This document shows, piece by piece, positions 1 through 10,002 of a stretch of 64,000 nt of DNA; within the stretch, counting starts at the first letter, position 1, and each line of letters begins with the position of its first letter. The notes beneath the pieces are model-generated. The model was not told the origin of the DNA. It did not search any database and saw only the letters and a list, made by a program, of their open reading frames with translations. Position numbers and translations under genes: made by a program. The stretch is from Lotus japonicus (Eukaryota > Streptophyta > Magnoliopsida > Fabales > Fabaceae), in contig NC_080046.1 in assembly GCF_012489685.1 (NCBI RefSeq), positions 41,937,176-42,001,175 on the forward strand, given 5' to 3'.

Positions 1-789
1 ACTGAAGATGTTAAATTAGTTGACATTCAAAAACCTTAAATCCGAAACAAGTAGGTTGGATTACATCCAGGATCTCTTATTTATAAACCACTCACAACTT
101 AAAACTAAGAAAATTCACACATCACCACCATCACCAATAGATACAGCACCAAGAGTTCAAGACACAAAAGTAGCAAGCTTTCATGCATTTCAACGTCCTC
201 GTCCTTTTGACTTCGGTGAAGTTACTCTAGCATTGTGATAGTTGTGCGCTATCACATTTCATTAATATTGAAGTTAGCCTAAGCCTTAATTTTGTAACCA
301 TTTTCAGCCAAATTAATCAAAGCTTTTAATACGCCCTTGTTATTATCTGAACTCCATAAAGGTCATCAGCCGGAGCTTGCAGGCAGTAGAGATGGTGGAT
401 TAATGCGGGTGCGTCTTTGGTTGCATACTTGCTGAACTTGCTTCGTTATTTTGATGACTGATTTATGTGTGCATTTGCTATTGTTTTGCCGAAAATCAAG
501 AACCCTAACTACAAAGGGAAATGGAAAATTCAATGGATATATAGTCCAGGTTTGTTCAAGTGTCTGTGTGTATATCCAGGTTCTTTGTCTTAATTTTGTA
601 TAGATTTCAAACTTTGCTACGCACTAGTAAATATCTATGCTTAAGTCCAAAAGGTTATTATGTAATATAATTTGCTCACTGTATGATCTTTTCCTTATGA
701 ATCTCATAGTTCCTAGTAAATTTATCAAATTCTAAGTGATGATTATTCTTTTTGCTCTTATCGACAAGGGAGGACGAAGATGGTTGGCT
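1..789. other. Intergenic stretch with no intact gene
   Basis: Moderately AT-rich DNA with scattered stops in all frames. The open frame at 20-238 has no recognisable domain. The only coding similarity I see is a short calreticulin-like scrap at 489-545, listed separately. No promoter, RNA gene or repeat boundary could be supported. Confidence 0.5.
489..545 (+). pseudogene. Calreticulin-like exon fragment
   Basis: The frame starting at 489 reads PKIKNPNYKGKWK, which matches the repeated proline-rich segment of plant calreticulin (the ER Ca2+-binding lectin chaperone), where KIKNPNYKGKWKAP is characteristic. After this run the frame drifts to residues unlike the family, and a GT follows the CCAG at about 543, as at an exon end. 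No other calreticulin exon (globular N-domain, acidic C-domain, HDEL) is visible nearby, so this is a gene scrap. It may have been moved by a transposon. Identification rests on about 13 residues. Confidence 0.5.
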
Positions 790-1935
790 TAAATAAGTTT
801 TTGGTCCCTAACCTTTATTAAATGCTTGGTTTTCGTCCCTTGTCGGAGCAAAGGTGAGTTTTAGTCCCTAACCTTTGCCACAAGATTTGGTTTTAGTCCC
901 TCCGGAGCTCTGGGTCAACGCCGGAGCTCCGGTTGCCCATGTGGCATGGCATGGCCACGTGGGATTAATAAGGTGACATGGATTTTCTTTTTCTTTTAAA
1001 TTAAAAAAACCTTATTAATTTTAAAAAAGAAATTATTTAAAATTCTAAAAAAAAAAAACTTAACTTATTTACTACTAAAAATAAATTAAAACACAATTCA
1101 CCCTACTAAAATTCTAAATATTCATTTTTCATTATCACCTTAATCCTCTAACAACCAAACCCAGAAAAAGTAATTTATTCTTCATCATCTCCTTAATCTT
1201 TTAACAATCAAAACACAGAAAAAAAAACTTCATTCTTCAGCCATAAAAACCTAGTAGCCATCTTCTTCATCATTCTTTCCCCTCCCATAAAATCCTAAGC
1301 TTTCTTTTATCAAGGTTCAGATCGAATAACAGGAATCAATTGCAATTACGTTTCAACACCAAAATCAAATAATTCATAAAATTAGCAATTACATGGAATC
1401 AATTGCAACCCAAAATCAAATACTCATTCCTCATTTCAATCAAACACAAAATGACCTTTGCTCCCTCTTCTTCTTCTCTCTGTTCAAGCAAATTAACCCA
1501 AAAACCCTCAATCTACAACATCCCCTTCTCGTCCCTCTTCTTCTCTCTGTTCGCTGCACTTGCCTTCTCGTCCCTCTTCTTCTTCTCTCTGCTCGCTGCA
1601 CCTGCACGAACGACCTCCGCTCCCGCCGCCTACGACTAGGACTTCCATCGAACAAAACAAGGACCACTGCAAAAGTTGAGCCCATCGCGACCTCTTCCCC
1701 AGCCTCACCATCGTGGATCTGTGCGAAAAAGGCCTTGGTTCTTAGATCCATCGTGATCTGGGTCTGGGGAATTAGGGTATGTGGAGTATGAAAAATTTGG
1801 GGGTTAAGGTTGTTTGTTGTGTTGGTGAAACATAGATGCTGAAGATGATTAACCCAGATTTGAGGAGGAGGATGGTGGTAGAGGTTGTAGATCTGGTTGT
1901 GGGTTGATGAGTGTTCCTTCCTAAGGTATAACAAT
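790..1935 (+). repeat. Degenerate noncoding TE remnant with GGTCCCTAACC motifs at one end
   Basis: The left end carries spaced copies of TTGGTCCCTAACCTTT-like motifs (about 801-905), a pattern common at the termini of plant MULE-type and other noncoding elements and comparable to the MULE TIR at 8721. An A/T-rich interior follows, then a C/T-rich stretch with a roughly 40-bp tandem duplication (about 1527-1608, CTTCTCGTCCCTCTTCTTC units). Long frames across 1393-1934 on both strands are low-complexity (Ser/Leu or Arg/Glu runs) and are not credible proteins. No matching right terminus is seen; the sequence stops where the Tat-type LTR begins, so it may be truncated. Confidence 0.35.
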
Positions 1936-2382
1936 GGTAATAAAGTACCCTTGAAAAACCCTAGCAGAGCTAAAAGAGGTAAACAATAAGTAAATAAGGA
2001 AATAATCTCATGAATGGTTAAAAAGATCCCTAGTACATGGTGAGGACATCCTTTTTATAGTAGGAATGATCCTTATCTAGAATGTTCATGGATTTGGGCC
2101 TTACATACAGGGCCCAAATCCCTATGTTGAATAAGAAAAATGCATGTGTACAATATGACAAGTCAAAACAACTCGGGCCCACATCCTCAAGCTGGGGTCT
2201 ATGTCCTAATCACCTTTTTGCTGGCCTTACCGGGCGGGTCAGTGAACTTATAACGACCCGCCCGGCCCATAAGCCCACAAGACATGAAGCTCCATCTTTT
2301 CTGGAACTGAAATGTTTTAGTCAAGATAGAAATGTTCTTGCCGCCCTTCCCGCGGTAAGTCCGCCTTATCTGACCTAGCCCA
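1936..2382 (-). repeat. 3' LTR of the truncated Tat-type element
   Basis: On the minus strand the LTR opens with TGGGCTAGG at 2382, preceded by GTCTTGTGGGCTTG. The intact element shows the same arrangement at its 3' LTR (GTCTTGTGGACTAG then TGGACTGGG, 49080). It contains a perfect 11-bp inverted repeat (2230-2240 with 2255-2265, CCGGGCGGGTC arms) and a TATA-like CTATAAAAAGG near 2050-2060. The lower boundary is inferred, not proven. Confidence 0.55.
2230..2265. repeat. GC-rich perfect hairpin in the LTR
   Basis: Arms CCGGGCGGGTC (2230-2240) and GACCCGCCCGG (2255-2265) pair perfectly around a 14-nt AT-rich loop. It lies in the U3 part of the LTR. The LTR of the related element at 30269 also has GC-rich palindromes in U3. 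Confidence 0.7.
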
Positions 2383-2630
2383 CAAGCCCACAAGACAAGA
2401 GACCACTTCTTTTGGAGTCTGCTTGTCTTATGAAATTCACGCCCGGTCGCCCAAACTGCTTGACTCGTGCCGTTTCTTCTATCGTTGCACCGTTACCGAA
2501 AAATTGCCATCATTAGCTTTCAACTGCCGCAGTCTTTTCACGCGGAATTCGAGGGATTGTCTCGATTTGTGAAAACGTTTAAAAATGGTCACGTCTTTTC
2601 CACTTTCCTTCTCTCTCCTTACTTGACTTC

Positions 2631-2643
2631 CCTATATAAAACC
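2631..2643 (+). promoter_or_regulatory. TATA box of the antisense accessory gene
   Basis: CCTATATAAAACC lies 233 bp upstream of the accessory-gene ATG (2876). The homologous gene at 45572-48218 has CCTATAAAAACC 213 bp upstream of its ATG. The shared motif and spacing support a real promoter driving transcription against the retroelement. Confidence 0.55.
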
Positions 2644-2875
2644 CCAAATCTTCATTTTTTATTCTTTTACTTTTCCTTACTTTCAACCTTTGTATTTGTT
2701 GAAGTTCTCTGCCCTCGATGGCCGCTTGCTACTCCGGTGACCTTTCAGTATTCCGACCACCATTGCTCGCTGCATTCCCATTACTTCACCTATCTTCGGT
2801 CAGTTCCTCTCTTTTCTCTTTACTTTTTCTTGTTGTTTTTTTCCATTCATCTCCCTTTCCTGAAGTTTGTCCAAA

Positions 2876-5072
2876 ATGTCTGCCAAAAACCCCTCTTGTT
2901 CTTCTCTTTCTCTTGATGGCAAAATTTCTAATAACCAAAAGGTTATTACGATTGACTCTGATTTTGAGTCCCATACCTCGCCCTCTTCCTCGGAACCCGC
3001 CCAAGAAAGAACGGCCTCTATAACCTCTCACCTTTCCACCGATAACCCCTCAACTTCTGAAAGTTGGCACACTAGTGATAAGTGTATTGATGACAAGTGC
3101 CTTTTCCGTTCCGTTTGGAACAGTGTTCAAGCATTGAACAACAACCGCCTTAACGCCCGAGGTTTCACCAGAGTGAACCCCGAAACCGGCCATAATGACG
3201 ACCTAGCCCTAAACGTCGCCCCTTGTGATGATAGTGAAGTCGTAACCCTTAAACCTAATGGAGCCAACGGAGAGCCCGCCTGGTTCTATCTTCATGGGTA
3301 TATTTTTACCGAGCTTTTCATGAAACTTCCTTTTTCCAGTTTCATTTGTGATGTGCTTACCTTCCTAAATGTCGCCCCTTGCCAGCTTCTACCGAACGCA
3401 TGGGGCTTCATCCGTTGTTTTGAGTTGTTGTGTGAGCAACTAAACATCGTCCCTACTTACTTTGTATTTTTCTTTTTCTATAAGACTAGCATTGCCAAGC
3501 CTTCTTGTGTGTCTTTTGTTCCTTTGTCAGCCAGCCCTAACATGGCCATTTTCAAACCCTTGAAAAGTAACTTCAAACATTGGCAAAAAAAGTTTTTCAA
3601 GATCGTTCATTCGCCTGATATTCCAAACCCCATTCTTGATCAAAAAGACCGCCAGCTGTTTCCTCTACACTGGACCGTGAACCCTCGGCGGGACATCATT
3701 GTCGTGCTTGAGGCGCTGACCGAGGAGGAGAAACAAGTCGCCTTTTACATCCTTACCCTCCCTCAAATTTCCTGTTCCGACCTTCTTCAGGCCGCCAAAG
3801 ATGAGAAACTTCCGCAATTTTTTTGTAAGTCTGGATTTATTATGCATGCCTTGTAATGAGCTTTCCTCGATCGCCCGTTACTAACTTTTTATTTTTTTTA
3901 CTGTTTGCAGATGAAATGGGCAAGACCAAAGGCAGCGTTAATGTTGATAGCATGCAAGCCTTGATCGCCAGTCAGGTCGACGCTGCTAAGGGGCAAAGGA
4001 AGAACGAGAAGAAAGATTTGAAGGGTGATAGGAAGAATAAGTCACCCTTGGTTGATGAACGTGACCCCAAACGCCAAAAATCTGGCGGTTCTTCCAAGAG
4101 TGGCCCCAAGCAAACAACATTGAATGATGCCTTATCCAAGGCTTCAAAAGACAAGAAGTCTTTCAGCAACATTCCCCCGCCCCCGACTCACACTCCTGGC
4201 GCTTTTACCAACCTAATAGCTGCCGCCAGCCCTGCCCCTTAATCATCTCGGGACACGGTACCTGGGAGCGATACCGGCGCTCTTCATAGCGTCTCTGACC
4301 CAAAATTCAATGGCTTGAATTTTATAGAAAGGAATTTCAACACTCAAATTCCGCATGATGTGGCCTCCAAGGGCGTTCGACCTGCTGTGACCCTCGCCGT
4401 GAACCAAGCGCTCGCCGCTGCCAGCTGTGCCGCCGGTCTTCTTCCTCATTTGAAGAACATTGAATCTGATAAGGCCCGCGCCCAGCAAAAATTTTAAGAT
4501 GCTAAGGTGGCCTATGCTCAATTGAAAACTGAGTCGGACACCGCCGCCGCGCGCTCGCCGCTGCCAGGTGTGCCGCCGGTCTTCATCCTCATTTGAAGAA
4601 CGCTGAAACTGCCAAGAAGCAAACTGAAGATGCTTTGGCCGGCGTCCGCCGTCAGCTTCAGGAGGCGACTGAGGATCTTGTTAAGGAGAGGGCTTCCAAG
4701 GGGAATCTTGAAACCAAACTTCACACTGCTGAAGAAGAAATTAATAAGCTAAAGGCTGAGTTGCAAAAAACTAACGAGACACTTTTAGTGAAGAGTTCTC
4801 GCCAATATGTTTTAGGTCATCTCAGCGCCAAAGAGCAACTTCGGATTCTTTATCCGAAACTTGATTTTTCAATGTTTGGTTTCATGAAGAAGATCGTGGA
4901 TGGCAAAGTTGTAGGCGATCCTGATCCTGAAGTGAGCAGCCTTCCTTTTATGCAAGAGTCCGACGACGAGGATGAGGGCGAGGATGCGGAGAAGGTTGCT
5001 GCAAGTGAAACAACTCAGGGCGAGGGCGTGGAAAAGACTGTTCCCACTGCCAACGCAAATAACCAAGCATAG
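2876..5072 (+). pseudogene. Antisense accessory gene of a Tat-type element (putative plant 'transposase, gypsy type' family), decayed
   Basis: Exon 1 (2876-3824) encodes a Ser-rich N-terminus followed by a conserved globular domain, with 'LHGYIFTELFMKLPFSSF', 'CQLLPNAWGFIRCFELL' and 'LFPLHWT' as key blocks. These blocks also occur in the protein at 45572-48218 and resemble the family Pfam calls putative gypsy-type transposase (PF04195, from memory). A phase-1 intron (GTAAGT at 3825 to TTTGCAG at 3910) leads to exon 2: a Lys-rich linker, then a coiled coil and an acidic tail ending at 5072. Exon 2 is broken by in-frame TAA at 4240 and 4495 and by a frameshift before 4593. Function is unknown. 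The name transposase is historical and no catalytic residues are evident. Confidence 0.7.
4408..4606 (+). repeat. 56-bp direct duplication inside accessory exon 2
   Basis: Positions 4408-4463 and 4551-4606 are near-identical (GCGCTCGCCGCTGCCAG starts each) and lie 143 bp apart. The duplication coincides with the change of reading frame, so it probably helped destroy the coiled-coil coding region. Confidence 0.7.
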
Positions 5073-5629
5073 GATATTAAGAATATTTTCCATGTTTGTA
5101 ACTTAAACTTTTGTTGCTTCTATTTGGATTTCGGGCTCCGCCCTTTATTTTGTAATGACGTATGACATTTGGCCGTTCGTTCCCTTTTTATTTTCCATCA
5201 CATTTTGCTCAATCATTTTAATTTCATTATAGCGTGTTTGCTGAGACTTTACTCGCCTTTTGGCGAGGTTTTTGGCTTGGTATGATAACCAAGGCTTAGG
5301 CACATTTTACTGGCCTTAGTCGTTTTACGGACGAGGCTTGGTTTCTAGTGGCCACTAGAATTGCCAAGGCTATGTTTTCTCAGTGATGACACTTTCTGAT
5401 TGCGAAAGTTTTTTGTCATGTTGGGTCATCGCCATAGGAAATTTGTTTAGCAAAGTTTATGAGTTAGATCAAGTCAGTTGTGACAAATATCAAACTTTAA
5501 AACATTTTTCATTTCTGTTAACAAGAACTAGGGTTTATAGACCCGTACATGAGAGTTTCCTCCCTTCTTTTTATTGGTCACCTCATTAAAAACCTTTTCC
5601 AAGGAAAAAAGAGTGTGACCTTCTTTTTC

Positions 5630-5935
5630 TTAACTATAGTATTGCCTCAAACTAGAGGCGTTCCACGTGCGGCGCACTGCCACGCCATCCAATTGTTCTA
5701 ACTTGTACGCCCCAACGCCCACTTCAGCTTTAACCCTAAAAGGGCCTTCCCAATTGGGTGTCAATTTGTTCTTTCCTGAAGTTAGCGTCCTTTCACGCAA
5801 CACCTGGTCTCCCGCCTTCATTTTTCGAGGAACGACCTTAGTTGCGTACTTTTGGGCGACCCTTATCTTTCCAGCTTCATTACGCAAGTGTGCCTCTCTT
5901 TGCAATTCTGGGAGCATGATCAAGTTTGCGATTAA
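5630..5935 (-). pseudogene. Tat-type integrase C-terminal fragment (unit 1)
   Basis: The minus-strand frame has the chromatin-proximal tail of Ty3/gypsy integrase: 'MKAGDQVLR', then 'NKLTPNWEGPFRV', then a YKLEQLDG block and the terminal SLRQYYS stop. The intact homologue at 43289-44610 ends the same way (LTPNWEGPYRIVKV ... LSLRYYYS). The zinc finger and DDE core are missing, because the sequence changes to a plus-strand Sirevirus 3' region at about 5920-5960. It cannot be functional. Confidence 0.85.
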
Positions 5936-6284
5936 GTTATTTGTTGCTGCAAGTTCTCTTGAAGTCTCAAATGCATCAGCAACTGTTCATGCAAGCATAG
6001 GTGAATCTGTAAGTGCAGATCCTAATGCTATTGTGCCTAATGTGATTCATGAGATATCAGTTGAATATGTTTCTGTTCCCAATGTTGAACCTCATGTTGA
6101 GACATTAGTTGAGACTACTTCAGATGTGAATATGAGACCCTCGGCAGGAAATCCCAACCCCATTGTTGACACATCTGAACTTGATTTCCAAATCCATCAA
6201 TCTACCTTGTGTTCTGAACCATCTACCGGTTATAAGAAGTCAGTTATTGAAAATATTCATGAGTTGTTGTCATTCTGGTCTTAG
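5936..6284 (+). pseudogene. Env-like ORF C-terminal fragment of Sirevirus 2 (unit 1)
   Basis: The plus-strand frame up to the stop at 6284 is Ser/Val/Pro/Asn-rich ('VEYVSVPNVEPHVETLVETT' style) with no fold I recognise. It directly precedes the polypurine-tract zone, which is where Sireviruses with an extra ORF place its C-terminus. The N-terminal part of the frame (5667-5935) is merely the reverse strand of the integrase fragment, so no start codon can be assigned. Assignment is by position, not by sequence identity. Confidence 0.4.
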
Positions 6285-6330
6285 AAGTGATGGTTTGTTT
6301 ATGTTGTGCACCCTTTGCCAAATTTGTGTT

Positions 6331-6697
6331 AAAAAGGGGGAGTAGTTTGGTGAAGAATCTGTGTTGTTTCTTTTGCTGTGAAGCCACTTATGTTTTCCTA
6401 CTTGGTAGCTTTGGTCTATAATAATTTGAAGAAACTTTCAAGACAAGGCAAGTAATTGGTTGTGTAGTACTCCAAGCTGCTACTGTTTTATGTTCAAGTT
6501 GCTACTAGTTTACTGGTTTGCTTTTGTTGGATAGTTAGTGTGTTTTGCTACTAAGTGTTATGTTCCAACTATGCTAGTTATTGGTATGGATGCATCATTT
6601 GAGGGGGAGTCTGCTGCTAAGGGGGAGCTTTGGTTCTCTATGTTTACCCTCTCTGATCTGTGAGTTGTTTTAGACAAAATTTGACAAAGGGGGAGAT
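6331..6697 (+). promoter_or_regulatory. Multiple polypurine tracts before the 3' LTR
   Basis: Repeated AAAAAGGGGGAG-like tracts occur near 6331, 6601, 6620 and, adjacent to the LTR, 6686-6696 (AAAGGGGGAGA). Only the last one abuts the LTR start. Arrays of extra polypurine tracts in this region are a described feature of Sireviruses; the PPT primes plus-strand DNA synthesis. The same zone is repeated near 22028-22394 and 25507-25873. Confidence 0.65.
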
Positions 6698-7188
6698 TGT
6701 TGTTACATTGTTGTCTGCATTTTGTCAAAAACAACCTGATGTCGAAGCAGATTCCTTGACATCTGATTTCGTGAAGCTAGGACGTCAGTCCTTTGCTTGG
6801 AACGTGATGTGGGCCCTTGAAGATCTTATGAAGATATATTTTTTAAAGTTACTTGAGGTTCAAGTAGCTGTACCAGAATGGTTTTAATTGTGGGTTGTTA
6901 TTTGTTGAAACAATCTTTATTAAAAGATTGGTTTCTATCTTTACGTTTGAATTTTGCAACAATATATTGGAGATTTAGTTTTGATTTGTTGCTGCAATCT
7001 GTTACTTCAGCCCAAGAAAACCCTAGTGCCCAAGCCACTGCTGCTGAAGTTTATAAAAGGACAAAGACCTCAAGCTTGAAAACCACCGAAGCTAATAGAG
7101 AGAGATCAAGTGTTTTAGGGTTGTTCATTGTTCTTTGTCCTTATTTCTTGTGAACAAACTTTGCTCCCAGATTCTATATAGCAAAGTT
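6698..7188 (+). repeat. Sirevirus-2 3' LTR, left part (unit 1)
   Basis: It starts TGTTGTTACATTG right after the polypurine tract. A TATA box (TTTATAAAAGGAC) lies at about 7049. The LTR is interrupted at 7188 by Sirevirus 1, with AAGTT (7184-7188) duplicated at 20652-20656. The remainder of the LTR resumes at 20652. Confidence 0.75.
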
Positions 7189-8430
7189 TGAAGGTGCGAA
7201 AAACACTAGAAAGGGGGGGGTTTGAATAGAGTTTTTGAATAATGGGTACACTTTTGCAACTTTTCAAAACTCGAAGATAATAACTAGGTGCTGAAGGATA
7301 AGAAGTAAAGCACACAAGTATTTTATCCTAGTTCACTTGAGATAAAAGCTCAAGCTAATCCAGTCCACTTGTTAAGGTGATTTCTTCCTTCTTCTGATGA
7401 AGGCAATTCACTAAAATCAATGAGTGTTACAACTACACTTTGCAAACTGCTAAGTGACTAACAATACACTGATTTTCTCACTAGTATCCTCTTAAGAAGC
7501 TGATCTACCGATCCTCTTAAGACTAGCTAAACACTGAATCAGCCTTGATTCAGTCCTCTCAAGATCCGACCAACCTTGGTCTCTTAAGGAACTTTACAAT
7601 GTGATGTAAAAGGTTTCGGGTTTACAACAAGTGCTTCTGAAAAGCTAATAGTAAACTCAGATGTTTAAGAACAGTGAAGAAATAATGCTAAGAGATTGGT
7701 TCGTATATGTTGAATGATTTCAGCAAAGTTTCTTAGTTTCTTTCTTCTTTCTTCAGCCTTTATATACTCCAAGACTAGTGATGTAGCCGTTGCTAGGGTT
7801 TTATCCGTTGGAGTGGCAATTCTGTAATATCAGACTGCTAGGCTGTACAAGGTAGGTGGCAGACAGACTGAGACTTGTACGATGTTGTACTATGATAGCG
7901 ACCTGTCCTTTCACCAGTTGACTTGTGATCAAGGAGCTTCAGATGAACGTTGGTGAAGCTTCTGATCTTCGTCAGATTGAAGCTTGGATTCTTCTGACCT
8001 TGCAACTTCTGCTTCTGAACAAGCTGCTCAGAACCTCTGATCGTCAGAGCTAGAATAGCTTGGGTCTTCAGAACCAACTTCTTGCAGGTCTTCAGAACTT
8101 GAGTCTTCTACTTCTGGACCGTTCCACTGGAACATCTGGTCTTCAGAACTTCTGACTCTGGTTCTTCAGAACTTCTTGAGAGCTTGTATCTTCAGACCTT
8201 CTGAAGTGTTTGCCACTGTTCTGAACGAACATGGTAGGTTAAGAAGCTCTCTTTTTAGTAACCCTTGGTTCTTCTTCTTCTGAACGAATAGGCTTGGGTC
8301 AGATTCAGAACCTGTTTGTCACATCTTAAAAGGACAAACGTTAGGGTACCACAATTGTTCATCATCACAAACCTTAATTGTAATCATCAAAACATAGAGA
8401 TGCAACCACTGATCAAACCTTGATCTTACA
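7189..8430 (-). repeat. 3' LTR of Sirevirus 1
   Basis: This 1242-bp LTR has TG/CA ends. On the minus strand, U3 (8430 to about 7760) is packed with TCAGAAG / CTTCTGA motifs (at least 15). The TATA box is in the segment CAGCCTTTATATACTCC at about 7755. Private differences from the 5' LTR include AGCTGCTC near 8022 and ACTAGTGATG near 7773. Confidence 0.92.
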
Positions 8431-8720
8431 ATCTCCCCCTTTTTGATGATGACAAAACAAGTATTTTGATGAACAATTTTTATACAATAAACTGAATACA
8501 CAAGAGAGAAAAGATCAGAAATTAAACTTATCCTTGTGTAACGGTTTGCATTGCTCTTTCTGAATTTGGGATAACACATGATTCTGAGCTAGGGTCTCCC
8601 CCTGACTCCCCCTGAATCTATGACTTGATGAATTGGTGAAGAGTCTAGATTCAGAGTCTAGTTATGTGATCAGAATATACGCTTGAAGAGATGTATACTC
8701 ATCAGAAGTGATGGTTCAGA
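8431..8720 (-). promoter_or_regulatory. Polypurine tract and adjacent noncoding region of Sirevirus 1
   Basis: On the minus strand the sequence ends TCAAAAAGGGGGAGAT directly before the LTR TGTAAG (at 8430/8431), a textbook PPT. Further GGGGGAG tracts sit at about 8597-8616, and a GAGGGGAG tract lies beyond the MULE at about 10207, giving the Sirevirus multi-PPT pattern. No credible gene lies here. Confidence 0.75.
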
Positions 8721-9993
8721 GGGTGAATGGTCACTTTGGTCCCTAAAGTTGTAGATGTCGGGCATATTAGTCCCTATTCTAAAGAAATGTCGCTCGTAGT
8801 CCCTAAAGTTGGCAAACGTCGATCACGTTGGTCCCTGCCTCTGCTCCAGTTAGTGAACGTTAACGGAGACGATGATTTGGCACGTTACGTGTGCATCTCT
8901 CCTAGCCGCGTGGATTGGAACATTGGGGGAAACATTGAAACTTCAATTTAGTCCTTTTTTTTCCTTCATTTTCGTTCCCTTTTCTTTTTCCTGCAGAACA
9001 AAACCAACATCACCCACATTCCCTTCTCCCTTTCAATGAGCAGCACCTCACAATCCTCACCATAATTCCTTCTTCATCCTTAACAACAAAAGACCATCAT
9101 CCTCACCTCCTCAACGTTGCAGCAACCACGCATACTCCCTCTCACCACCATCATTTTCTTCTACTTCCATCCACAACGCACCAGCCATCACCACCGTGAC
9201 GCCTCTTCCTTGTCAAGTCCAGAGCCGCGAGCACCACCACCTTCAGGAGCGCCGAGAAGCTACATAGAACAGAGGAGAAACAAAACCCTAGCCGCCACCG
9301 GTGTCTTCTCCGGCGAGCTTCGTTCTGAAAATCAAGGGCAATTTCTTGAAGCTTTCGACCTCCTCTTCTCAAATCCGAGGCCAAACCACTGCTAAGAGGT
9401 GTTTCCTCTTGTCAATTTTGGATCTAATAGTGTAGGGTTTTTATGTTTTCTGATTTGGGTAAAAAGAATTTAATGGAGTTAAATTGATACTGATTTTTCT
9501 TTCTTGAATATGGTTGGTTTTATTCCAATTTGTTTTCTGATTCTGGGTAGGTGTGGGATTTATTGATTGGGTTTTCTGGAGTAGGAAGTTTTGATCTTGA
9601 TTTTGGAGGTGAATTTATTGGGTTTGCTAGGCTTCCCAAACAAAATTGCATATACACTAGCATCCAGTTCCCTTTGCATATACACTAGCATCCATCATAA
9701 CAAAATTGATGTTTCAATATTCTAGGGTTCTAGGGTTCTTGTTCTTATAAGGAAGAAAGGGACTAAATTGATGTTTCAATGTTTCCCCCCACGTTCAGAT
9801 CCACGTGGCAACGCCATTAGGGCACTTAACGTGCCAAATCATTATCTCTGTTAATGTTCACTAACGGGAAAACGGCCAAGGACCAATGTGGTCGATGTTT
9901 GCAAACATTAGGGACTACGGGAGACATTTATGAAGAATAGGGACTAATATGCCCGACACCTACAACTTTAGGGACCAAAGTGACCATTCACCC
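8721..9993. mobile_element. Non-autonomous MULE-type element with about 230-bp TIRs
   Basis: Long terminal inverted repeats start GGGTGAATGGTCACTTTGG (8721-about 8957, and 9755-9993 inverted). They are flanked by identical 9-bp duplications TGGTTCAGA (8712-8720 and 9994-10002), the hallmark of Mutator-like transposition. Length is 1273 bp and there is no transposase. The interior (about 9000-9420) is C-rich, with ATG-containing frames ('NKTLAATGVFSGELR'-like at 9117-9395) and a GT-rich continuation that resembles a plant 5' exon. It may therefore be a captured gene piece, though I cannot name a parent gene. It inserted into the 3' region of Sirevirus 1. Confidence 0.9.
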
Positions 9994-10002
9994 TGGTTCA
10001 GA

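Larger units (their letters stand above)
1936..5935 (-). mobile_element. Ty3/gypsy Tat-type retrotransposon remnant (3' part)
   Basis: Read on the minus strand, this holds the end of integrase (5935-5630), a spacer, an accessory gene running in the opposite direction (2876-5072, plus strand) and a 3' LTR (2382 to about 1936). The order is the same as in the full element at 30269-49340. gag, protease, RT and most of integrase are missing because the element is cut at about 5935 and joined to a Sirevirus fragment. The outer LTR boundary near 1936 is uncertain. The 5148-5935 part recurs in the two downstream tandem units. Confidence 0.75.

Noticed and set aside
1393..1934. Overlapping long frames on both strands
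   Set aside because: Low-complexity C/T-rich DNA gives Ser/Leu or Arg/Glu-rich translations in several frames; no family resemblance.
5383..5589. Open frame of 68 codons repeated at 21080 and 24559
   Set aside because: It is preserved only because the 3.5-kb unit was copied. It lies in the spacer between integrase and the antisense gene, has no domain, and shows no sign of coding selection.
7838..8077. 79-codon frame recurring at 20059, 23534 and 27013
   Set aside because: This is the U3 of the Sirevirus 1 LTR. Repetition is due to LTR copies, and the content reflects the CTTCTGA motif array.
9117..9395. 92-codon frame inside the MULE as a real gene
   Set aside because: No recognisable domain, biased His/Pro/Ser content and no partner exon. 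Kept only as a possible captured piece.
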